Assembly (NCBI GenBank): GCA_027858855.1
Contig: JAQIBV010000057.1
Span: forward strand, 1 to 62,889
Direction: 5' to 3'
Origin: Spirochaetota bacterium
GTDB lineage: Bacteria > Spirochaetota > UBA4802 > JAFGJZ01
DNA: 62,889 bases
The position numbers were made by a program, and so were the translations under genes. How positions within the stretch are numbered: position 1 is the first letter of the stretch; each line of letters begins with the position of its first letter. Below, one piece after another: positions 44,046 through 52,535 of the stretch. The notes under the pieces are model-generated. The model had not been told where the DNA came from. It worked only from the letters and a program-made list of their open reading frames with translations, and ran no database searches.

Positions 44046-44106
44046 TTGCCGTCAGGAGGGCTCTTGCCTATATTCCTTATTAGCACTCACCTAATAGAGT
44101 GCTAAT
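44046..44106 (+). promoter_or_regulatory. groE promoter with CIRCE-like HrcA operator
   Basis: TTGCCG (44046-44051), 17-base spacer, TATATT (44069-44074). Immediately downstream, ATTAGCACTC (44079-44088) and GAGTGCTAAT (44097-44106) form the CIRCE inverted repeat to which HrcA binds. The spacer is 8 bases, one less than the usual 9. This points to HrcA control of the chaperonin operon; hrcA is not in the window. Confidence 0.92.
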
Positions 44107-44149
44107 AATTGCAAATCAAATGAATTATTATAATGTAAGGAGGCTCAAA

Positions 44150-44434
44150 ATGGCGATCAGACCATTAGGAGACAGAGTACTTATTGAGGTTGTTGAAGAG
44201 GATGTTCAGAAGCAGGGTGTGCTTTATATTCCGGATTCGGCAAAAGAGAAGCCACAGCAGGGTAAAGTAATAGCTGTAGGTAAAGGTAAGTATGAAAACG
44301 GTACTCTTGTTGAAGTTGAAGTTAAAGAGGGTGATATCGTATTGTATGGCAAGTATGCCGGCACAGAGATCAAGAATGACGGAAAAGAGTATTTAATAGT
44401 AAGAGAAAGCGATATCCTGGCAATTGTCAGCTAA
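44150..44434 (+). CDS. groES: Co-chaperonin GroES
   Basis: A 94-residue GroES, full length, starting [13 protein letters not shown] and containing the mobile loop region followed by [14 protein letters not shown] and [19 protein letters not shown] lies before ATG 44150; an in-frame start at 44099 would fall inside the CIRCE site and is rejected. Caps the GroEL ring in protein folding. First gene of groES-groEL. Confidence 0.97.
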   Translation: MAIRPLGDRVLIEVVEEDVQKQGVLYIPDSAKEKPQQGKVIAVGKGKYENGTLVEVEVKEGDIVLYGKYAGTEIKNDGKEYLIVRESDILAIVS

Positions 44435-44448
44435 AAGTTCAATATTGA

Positions 44449-46110
<1,662 letters not shown>

Positions 46111-46139
46111 TCCTGCTCTTTCACACCTGTAATTTTATT

Positions 46140-46168
46140 AAAAGGCGCTCCCTCGGGGGCGCCTTTTT
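46140..46168 (+). terminator. Intrinsic terminator after groEL
   Basis: AAAGGCGCTCC pairs with GGGGGCGCC (slight bulge) and TTTTT follows. Confidence 0.93.
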
Positions 46169-46258
46169 GCGTTTAACCTTTTATTTAATTTCATAACCTT
46201 TCTGTCTGCAGGTTACTAGCTTTTGGTAAAAACCCGAGCAGATTAGTTTCAAGATTTT

Positions 46259-46274
46259 GTGGATTGTTAGCCAC
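46259..46274 (+). repeat. Copy 5 of GTGGATTGTTAGCCAC, remote from the others
   Basis: An exact 16-mer 10 kb from the cluster at 35.3-36.1 kb, same orientation, between the groEL terminator and the 3' end of the nuclease-like gene. Confidence 0.9.
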
Positions 46275-46303
46275 TTTTATCTGAGCGGTCTTAGCTAATT
46301 GGT

Positions 46304-46744
46304 CTAAACGGGTTTAACTTTGTCGGCACCGTTAAAGCGGTATTCGTAATAGTGAACCCGGCCCTGTTGAACGGCAGCGCGGACTGACCTTTCGTTGCGA
46401 TTTAGTGAAGAGGAACCAGTCTTGACTTCAACAAGAACTATAGAGCATCTTTCAGGATTCTCCAGTTCGTTAAATACTACAAAATCAACAGGCTTACCGA
46501 TAAAACGACAGCCGGCCGGATCAAACGGAAAACCCGGTAAAAATGGAGCTATCTGTTCCGAGACCTGCCCGCGTATAACCGCTCTAGAGGAGTCCGCCAT
46601 CTCTTTTCTTATTGTTTTTAATTCCTCCTGCCATCGTCTGTGAGTTGAGGAGGTTCCAACCTTACGGCCTGTGATAAAGATCAGCGTGAGGAGTGCAGCG
46701 ATTAAAACTCCTCCAGCTATTATTTCGGGTAGTGCTAAATACAT
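46304..46744 (-). CDS. Membrane-anchored Holliday-junction-resolvase-related nuclease-like protein
   Basis: A 146-residue protein with one N-terminal membrane helix (IIAGGVLIAALLTLIF), a helical charged linker and a small PD-(D/E)xK-like domain: GKPVDFVVFNE followed by IVLVEVKTGSSSLNRNE and VQQGRVHYYEYR. This matches the endonuclease-related Holliday-junction-resolvase family seen in many genomes. I start at the ATG ending at 46744 behind AAGGA; the longer form would overlap the acetyltransferase gene. A nuclease role at the membrane is inferred from fold motif only. Confidence 0.75.
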   Translation of the reverse strand: MYLALPEIIAGGVLIAALLTLIFITGRKVGTSSTHRRWQEELKTIRKEMADSSRAVIRGQVSEQIAPFLPGFPFDPAGCRFIGKPVDFVVFNELENPERCSIVLVEVKTGSSSLNRNERSVRAAVQQGRVHYYEYRFNGADKVKPV

Positions 46745-46754
46745 TTCGTTATCC

Positions 46755-47294
46755 TTAATAGCCGGAACCAAGAAGATCAATTGTGCCGTCAGGAAAAGCT
46801 GCAGTTCCGGGATAGATCATTACTGACTTGTCCCACCATGGATTGGCTTGAGGGTCTTCGTTATTCAGTGAATTAACAAATCTATTGCTGATTATGCGTC
46901 CACCCATCTTTTCATAAAATCTGGGAACTCCTGTCTGGAAGAGCGACAGTTCAAGCTTATTCCGCTTAATGTTCTCAAAGGCATCAAGAACTATTTCTTT
47001 GCCCAGATTCCGCCCTCTGTGCTCAGGGCGTACTGCAATACCGGCTAGAGCCAGAACTTCCATTTTTCCCTCATCAGTGTTTATTTCACGAGTGAAAGAT
47101 ATAGCATGTGCGATTACAGAATTGTTTTCTAAATATAGTATAAGGTCATGTCGCTCGTTTTTCGAAATATAGCTGTTTATGCTGGTTTTGATATCAGTTG
47201 TTTCATCAGGCGGCCAGATCTGATGTAGCATCGTGATTATTTCCTCCGCTCTTGATTGGCTCAGTTCGCCGCATGTAAGATATCTTCGTTCCAT
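46755..47294 (-). CDS. GNAT-family N-acetyltransferase
   Basis: A 179-residue acetyltransferase. The acetyl-CoA-binding motif A is seen as LAGIAVRPEHRGRNLGKEIV; the following VPRFYEKMGGRIISNRF is motif B. The substrate is unknown. It precedes the nuclease-like gene by 10 bp, so they probably form a transcript. GAGAAG lies before the ATG. Confidence 0.87.
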   Translation of the reverse strand: MERRYLTCGELSQSRAEEIITMLHQIWPPDETTDIKTSINSYISKNERHDLILYLENNSVIAHAISFTREINTDEGKMEVLALAGIAVRPEHRGRNLGKEIVLDAFENIKRNKLELSLFQTGVPRFYEKMGGRIISNRFVNSLNNEDPQANPWWDKSVMIYPGTAAFPDGTIDLLGSGY

Positions 47295-47461
47295 GGCTTC
47301 TCTCCTTGAATCAGGTCTTTTATTTAATAGGACTACATTATTGCGTTTATAAAGTCTATTGAAGTTTTAGAGTCATAGTCTTAAGCGCGCCCGTAGCTTT
47401 AAACAGCAATCTGGCTATATTCACTTCGTCGATATGGAGTTTTATGCATTGCGGTTTGCAT

Positions 47462-47650
47462 AGTAAATCATGAATGCCTCCAGCACATCCGGAGTATGAA
47501 TGCATGGCGAACTGATACAGTCAAACATGAATGCCTTGAGTACATCCGGAGTATGAATGCATGACGAACTGACACAGTAAATCATGAATGCCTCGAGCAC
47601 ATCAGCTGTATGAATACGTAGCTATCTGGCAAAGTCAAGCTTGAATGTCT
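47462..47650. repeat. 57-bp tandem repeat, three units and a partial fourth
   Basis: CATGAATGCC recurs at 47469, 47526 and 47583 (period 57), and a mutated form CTTGAATGTC at 47640. Units 1 and 2 are about 90 percent alike; unit 3 has drifted more. Each unit also contains TATGAATGCA, giving internal half-repeats. There are no unique spacers, so it is not a CRISPR array. Confidence 0.88.
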
Positions 47651-47683
47651 ATCCCCCGCCGCAGGCGGGGGATAGACATTCAA
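47641..47683. repeat. Perfect 20-bp-stem palindrome with CCCCCGCC core
   Basis: TTGAATGTCTATCCCCCGCC is exactly complementary to the 20 bases after a GCA loop. The GC core set in AT-rich outer arms, in non-coding DNA, looks like a REP or miniature inverted-repeat element. A similar core is found at 62.45 kb. Confidence 0.92.
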
Positions 47684-47863
47684 ATAATTCAAATAATTGT
47701 TATTAGAATAAATACCTGACAAAAAGTCAAGATTATGATATAAAAAATATAACGTTACCTGCAATAATTTATTAAATAGCTGATGGAATAATAAAGTGAT
47801 TGAAATAATTATGTTATGTTAAAAAAATTGGTAGAATCAATAATTGTAAAAGGAGAACAGATC

Positions 47864-49681
47864 ATGATTTTCGACAACCATCAGTCTTTACCAGAGATCT
47901 TTTTTAATAACGCGGCTAAACATCCAGACAAACCTCTTCTGTCAATTAAGGTAAATGGTGAGTATCAGGACATTACCTGGAATACCATTAAAGAGGAAGT
48001 TTACGGAGTTGCAGCGTACCTTGCATCGCGAGGGGTCAGCAAAGGAACGAAAGTAGCTGTCTATTCCGAGAACCGACCTGAGTGGTGGGTATATGATCTT
48101 GCGGTGTTGTCTCTTGGTGCAATTACAGTACCTTTGCATGCTGTTAGTGCCGTTGGTACGGTTGAACTGATTTTACATAAAAGTGGAGCGCAGATTTGTT
48201 TCGTAGATACGGAGGAACGCCTTTCAATTTTAACTCTTATGTCCCGCAAACTGCCAATGCTTAAAGAGTATATTATTTTTGATAAGATTTCAACTAAGAA
48301 GCGTAACATTAAACAGTATAGCGATCTGATTTCAAAAAAACTAAAACCGGCTGATTACAAGCGTATTGATAATTCTGTTAAAAAAGTAAAAAGAACTACA
48401 ACAGCCACACTTATCTTTACATCAGGAACTACTGGTGAACCAAAGGGTGTAGAGCTGACTCATCATAACTTAATTTCAAACGTGGGGCAAGTGGAAGAGG
48501 CTATGGGATCCTATCTGGATGAAAAAGATGCGTTTCTGTCCTTTCTTCCTCTTTCACATGTTCTCGAGCGGACGGCCGGTTACTATTTCCCTATGGCAAC
48601 ATCAAAGAAGGTAAACTTTGCCGAGGATATTACGACCATTCAGCAGGATCTGATAGCAACCCGCCCGACAATTCTGGTTAGTGTTCCCCGTATTTACGAA
48701 AAAATGCATGCTGCTATAGTAGGAAAAGTGGCAAATGCTTCTCCGGTTAAGAAAGCGATATTCAAGTTTTCCGTTGCGATGGGGCAAAAGGCTGTTCCCT
48801 ATCACTGTAAACAAAAAGAGCTTCCATTTTACCTGAAAAAACCGCACTCAATTGCCGAAAAACTGGTTCTATCTAAGTTAAGAAATGCACTAGGAATGGA
48901 TAAACTAAAATTTGCTATTTCCGGTGGTGGTCCTATTGCCTATAGCGACATGACTTTTTTTATAGGCATGGGTGTAACAGTTCTCGAGGGATTTGGCCTT
49001 ACCGAGACTTCACCGGTTACAAACCTTGTATTGCCCGATGACATGAAGCTGGGTTCAGTGGGAAAACCTTTTAAAAATACAAAGATCAAAATCAGTGATG
49101 ATGGTGAAATCCTGATTAAAGGGCCTCAGGTAATGAAGGGGTATTACAGAAACAGTAAGGCTACAAAAGAGGTTATGACAAAGGACGACTATTTTAAGAC
49201 AGGAGATATTGGAGTCATTGATGAAGAGGGCTTTCTGTATATAACCGGTCGTATTAAGGACATCATAGTGACTGCGGGCGGTAAAAATATTTCACCGCAA
49301 CCTATCGAACAGGTTCTCCGAACATCCCGATTGATAGAGCAGATTGCGATTGTAGGTGATAACCGGAAGTATCTCGGGGCACTGATTATTCCAGATTTTG
49401 ATGAGTTAACAAGTCGCTTAACAGCAAGGGGGGTAGGTGTTGGTTCTGATAAGAAAGAGATTGTAAACAGTCCCGAAGCCAATGCCGTATTCCGTGAAGA
49501 GATTGACTCGTTGACTTCTTCAATGTCTCGGGTCGAGCTTATACGACGTTTTGCACTTCTTTCTGAGGAGTGGACAATAGATGGCGGTGAGTTAACAGCC
49601 TCGTTAAAGATTAAACGAAATGTTATACAGGAAAAATACAGGAGTATAATAGATAAGCTCTATTCTGATGATGCTGAATAG
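47864..49681 (+). CDS. Long-chain fatty acid-CoA ligase (AMP-forming)
   Basis: A 605-residue ANL-superfamily enzyme. The P-loop-like AMP motif reads LIFTSGTTGEPKGVELTH. FGLTETSPVTN is the second adenylation motif. YFKTGDIGVIDEEGFLYITG and RIKDIIVTAGGKNISPQ form the hinge and C-terminal lid. Overall order and length match long-chain acyl-CoA synthetases of the FAA1/FadD15 type. The start is ATG 47864 behind AAAAGGAGA rather than the upstream GTT/TTG-containing frame start. It activates fatty acids for lipid synthesis or turnover. Confidence 0.93.
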   Translation: MIFDNHQSLPEIFFNNAAKHPDKPLLSIKVNGEYQDITWNTIKEEVYGVAAYLASRGVSKGTKVAVYSENRPEWWVYDLAVLSLGAITVPLHAVSAVGTVELILHKSGAQICFVDTEERLSILTLMSRKLPMLKEYIIFDKISTKKRNIKQYSDLISKKLKPADYKRIDNSVKKVKRTTTATLIFTSGTTGEPKGVELTHHNLISNVGQVEEAMGSYLDEKDAFLSFLPLSHVLERTAGYYFPMATSKKVNFAEDITTIQQDLIATRPTILVSVPRIYEKMHAAIVGKVANASPVKKAIFKFSVAMGQKAVPYHCKQKELPFYLKKPHSIAEKLVLSKLRNALGMDKLKFAISGGGPIAYSDMTFFIGMGVTVLEGFGLTETSPVTNLVLPDDMKLGSVGKPFKNTKIKISDDGEILIKGPQVMKGYYRNSKATKEVMTKDDYFKTGDIGVIDEEGFLYITGRIKDIIVTAGGKNISPQPIEQVLRTSRLIEQIAIVGDNRKYLGALIIPDFDELTSRLTARGVGVGSDKKEIVNSPEANAVFREEIDSLTSSMSRVELIRRFALLSEEWTIDGGELTASLKIKRNVIQEKYRSIIDKLYSDDAE

Positions 49682-49756
49682 AGCTTAGAATATCAGGGGT
49701 GAAGAGAGTGTGTCGAAGGCGTCACCGTTTTTGGTTATTCTCTTTAACCCTTTTAT

Positions 49757-50389
49757 CTATTTTTTGCTGATCATATCGCGCAACGTAGTTTCACCAAGTT
49801 GCATCAAATCAAGCCTGTTTTTTAAGTTATCCTTCATCTTCCGTTTTTCAAGTATACGGGTCACCATATTAGATTTACGTCGCATATGTTGTATTGAAGG
49901 GATAGATGTCTTAAAGAACTCTGCTAGTTCACGGTCTTTAATTTTATAGAGTCCATTGGTTCCCTTTTTATCTTTTTTTATGTATTCACGCAGGTTAGCG
50001 AAATTGTTTTTTGTCCAGTAGTCGGGTTCAAGGGATTCTGTTGAGGTGTAGTTGTAGGTTGACCACCTCTTCTCATTCCTTTCACGCCAGCCTGCCATCT
50101 TTTTCTGTTTCCAGTAGGGGTGCCGGTTACGGGCATATTCGATGTCTTCCATCGAATATCCGGTTTTTTCACGCCATTGTCGCCCTAAAACAATCTTTTT
50201 TCCACGAGACACCCTTGAATTAACACATCTATCTATAAACTGGGCGGGATCTTTTGCGCTTAGAATCTGCTTTTCGTTATAATCTTTCACGATGTTTCCC
50301 CCAATGCTTTGTCTTATGGTCACCTCAGTAAAATTGTCTCTTTTCCCGTTAGAAGAAAAGAATCCATGGTCATACAGGGCTTTGACCAT
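49757..50389 (-). CDS. Protein of unknown function with a helix-turn-helix-like C-terminus
   Basis: A 210-residue, strongly basic protein rich in Arg, Lys, Trp and Tyr. Segment DRELAEFFKTSIPSIQHMRR resembles a helix-turn-helix that reads a DNA site; an earlier stretch, WREKTGYSMEDIEYARNRHP, might be another. No catalytic motif is seen. The ATG lacks a good ribosome-binding site, so the start is uncertain. It stands alone between a gene-free region and the convergent acyl-CoA synthetase. Could be a phage- or plasmid-derived DNA-binding protein. Confidence 0.55.
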   Translation of the reverse strand: MVKALYDHGFFSSNGKRDNFTEVTIRQSIGGNIVKDYNEKQILSAKDPAQFIDRCVNSRVSRGKKIVLGRQWREKTGYSMEDIEYARNRHPYWKQKKMAGWRERNEKRWSTYNYTSTESLEPDYWTKNNFANLREYIKKDKKGTNGLYKIKDRELAEFFKTSIPSIQHMRRKSNMVTRILEKRKMKDNLKNRLDLMQLGETTLRDMISKK

Positions 50390-50724
50390 AAGGGAGAATC
50401 GTTATAGGAGTCTCCCTTATCAATAGCTTATTAATAAAATTACTATGTTTTAAATAATTATCAACTTTTTGAACAAGATATTTTTAAGGTTTTTTCACGA
50501 CAAAAATTAGTGGACTCTATAAACAGTCTGTTATAAAGAACAAAAGGTGATTTATTAGGGTTTTAGATAGATTATATCATTAATGTTAACTATTTTTAAA
50601 GTTTTGATTTCTGAAGGCATTTGCTAAAAAACCTGGATACAATAGGTGATTTTAATGACAAGGCGTTTTAACGAGCGAGATCTTTTTAAAGTGCCGTTTA
50701 ATAATATTTTTACAAGAGAATTGT
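50390..50724. other. AT-rich gene-free stretch before the comEC pair
   Basis: 335 bp between divergent genes. A short frame (50655-50762, 35 codons, beginning MTRRFNERDLF) overlaps the start of the 602-residue gene and might be a leader peptide, with AGGTGAT before its ATG. No clear promoter hexamers are seen. Confidence 0.4.
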
Positions 50725-52533
50725 ATGCCATTAAAAAAACGAGTGATTATTATACATGGTAGCGGATTGCTTTTTTCAGAGGCTCTTGATCGTCTGATAC
50801 GTTTTCCTGATATTCAGGTTCTGTATTCTCACGGAACCTATTACTTTAAATCTGTGGACAGGTTGATTATTCGCCGGTTATTGGCTCATCCACGAGAATC
50901 CAGGATTATTACTACATATCAGAAATTACTTATCGCAAGGATGTTACAGGCCAGTCTTTCGCCAGTTTCGACTCCTCGTGGTGCTTTTTACGAGTATAAT
51001 GAAGACGATCTTCACTATCTTTTCGGTAGTTTTGGGCTTCCTTTCAGCTATTTTGAACGCAGATATCGGGCTGAACTGCTTCATCAGCGAGCCGAAAGGG
51101 AATTAAAACGTACACTGCAAAAAATGGATCAGTTAATTCCAGGCCTGCGGACATCGAATGGTATATTGCTGCACGAAGATGAAATACGAAAAAAGTTTGG
51201 TAATAATCCGGAATATAGTGATATCTATACATTGATAAAATCCATTCAGCTACGTTATGAATCAGGGACCAGCGTTGATTCGGCAGTTGCAGCAGCCTTC
51301 ACCACTTATCGATTAATAGAATCTCATGATCGTGGTGAAGAGACTCTCCAATATGGCAAAAGTTATGTATATGACTTCGTTGAGTATTATGAGGGTTTGT
51401 GCTCTCTTGAAAAGCATTCTCCAGCATATCTTTACATTAACAATATTCCACCTTGTGCAATTCCTGAATTAGAAAAAGATCTTCATTATCTGAAGTCGAA
51501 AGGGGTTACATTAAAAGAGTACCTCGTAAATAACTGCTCAGATGAAGAGTCTTCTCTTGTTTCCCGGTTGCACAGGGATGGTTTGATTAAAAAGACCAAT
51601 ATCACTGACTCTGAAATAAGCAGTTTTGCTTCTGAAAATAGTGCTCGAATGGCTGTTTCTGAAGGGATTTTCCCTGTTCCTGGGGCTAACACCCTCTTAA
51701 GTCTGATAAATAAAGATAATCAGACTTCAATTACTGAATACAATTTGCTCCAGGATGTTTTATGCAGTCCAATCCCGGTTATTGAGGTAGTCGAAACGAT
51801 TTTCAAGTCGATTAAAACAGATAATCTTTTTCGCTCTGTCCGTGGAAAAAAATGGCTTCAGGAAATACAACGGTTGAATGATTTTCATGCATCTATAGAG
51901 GATAAGTTTCTTAAATCAGTATATCAGCTGTTTTTCAGGTCGGAAGGATCTTCACTAGATGGCGGGCAGGATGAGGAGTTTAATATACTGGTTGTACAGG
52001 CGGTTAAACCGGGGAAGGGCCGCCCTCATTTGACTGTTGGAGAAGCAGCCTATTATTATAAACGTAAGTTCCCTGATGCACAATATCTTTTCTATTGTAT
52101 AGGTTCACGGCTTCTTTTTTTCAAGCGATTGCGGCTTGATTCAGATTGGTTGAATCCATATGAGCTTATGAGTCAAATTGGTGCGCCGGGTGATGGCTCT
52201 GAAATTGCTTCGCCAACAGCGCGACCAGCGGAAAATTTGAATTACCCACGTCAAATAATTGGAAACGTAGGGTCGCTGAACTTTTCCAGATTTGTCTTAT
52301 ATCTGTCATTTATATTACAGAGTGTATTATCCTCTTCTGCAGTTATTAAAAACCGTTCAGAATATATAGATGTGCTGCAGAAACAGCGGATTATGAAAAT
52401 TGTACTGTTTTTGCTACTCTGCTTTATTATGGGTTTAAGTATTTTGTTTACAAATGATGATTACAGGTTAGATATTATCGAAAAGACAAATAGTAACTTT
52501 TATAATCCGACAACTATATCGACCGGAGAATAG
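50725..52533 (+). CDS. Unknown 602-residue protein coupled to comEC, C-terminal membrane anchor
   Basis: No family recognised. The N-terminus, KKRVIIIHGSGLLFSEALDR, is strand-loop-helix and could start an alpha/beta domain. The middle (about 100-430) is helical. About 430-480 is an alpha/beta segment (FNILVVQAVKPGKGRPHLTV, then DAQYLFYCIGSRLLFFKRL). One membrane helix near the C-terminus (IVLFLLLCFIMGLSILF, about 558-575) is followed by a short outside tail. It ends 2 bp before the comEC-like gene, so the two are cotranscribed and may work together. The ATG has only a weak AGAG signal. Confidence 0.65.
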   Translation: MPLKKRVIIIHGSGLLFSEALDRLIRFPDIQVLYSHGTYYFKSVDRLIIRRLLAHPRESRIITTYQKLLIARMLQASLSPVSTPRGAFYEYNEDDLHYLFGSFGLPFSYFERRYRAELLHQRAERELKRTLQKMDQLIPGLRTSNGILLHEDEIRKKFGNNPEYSDIYTLIKSIQLRYESGTSVDSAVAAAFTTYRLIESHDRGEETLQYGKSYVYDFVEYYEGLCSLEKHSPAYLYINNIPPCAIPELEKDLHYLKSKGVTLKEYLVNNCSDEESSLVSRLHRDGLIKKTNITDSEISSFASENSARMAVSEGIFPVPGANTLLSLINKDNQTSITEYNLLQDVLCSPIPVIEVVETIFKSIKTDNLFRSVRGKKWLQEIQRLNDFHASIEDKFLKSVYQLFFRSEGSSLDGGQDEEFNILVVQAVKPGKGRPHLTVGEAAYYYKRKFPDAQYLFYCIGSRLLFFKRLRLDSDWLNPYELMSQIGAPGDGSEIASPTARPAENLNYPRQIIGNVGSLNFSRFVLYLSFILQSVLSSSAVIKNRSEYIDVLQKQRIMKIVLFLLLCFIMGLSILFTNDDYRLDIIEKTNSNFYNPTTISTGE

Positions 52534-52535
52534 CG

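Larger units (their letters stand above)
47295..47863. other. Gene-free region with tandem repeats and a REP-like hairpin
   Basis: 569 bp. From about 47462 it consists of a 57-bp tandem repeat (separate entry) and a 43-bp perfect hairpin. The rest is AT-rich leader DNA of the acyl-CoA synthetase gene. The reverse-strand ORF across it is an artefact of the repeats. Confidence 0.6.

Noticed and set aside
44099-44149. Longer groES start
   Set aside because: The codons overlap the CIRCE operator and lack a ribosome-binding site; GroES begins MAIRPLGDR.
46745-46780. Longer start for the nuclease-like membrane protein
   Set aside because: It would overlap the acetyltransferase gene by 26 bp and lacks a ribosome-binding site, while ATG 46744 has AAGGA.
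47462-47650. CRISPR array
   Set aside because: The whole 57-bp period is repeated; there are no unique spacers and no cas genes.
47582-47764. Reverse-strand ORF over the REP-like hairpin
   Set aside because: Produced by repeat and palindrome sequence, with no start signal.
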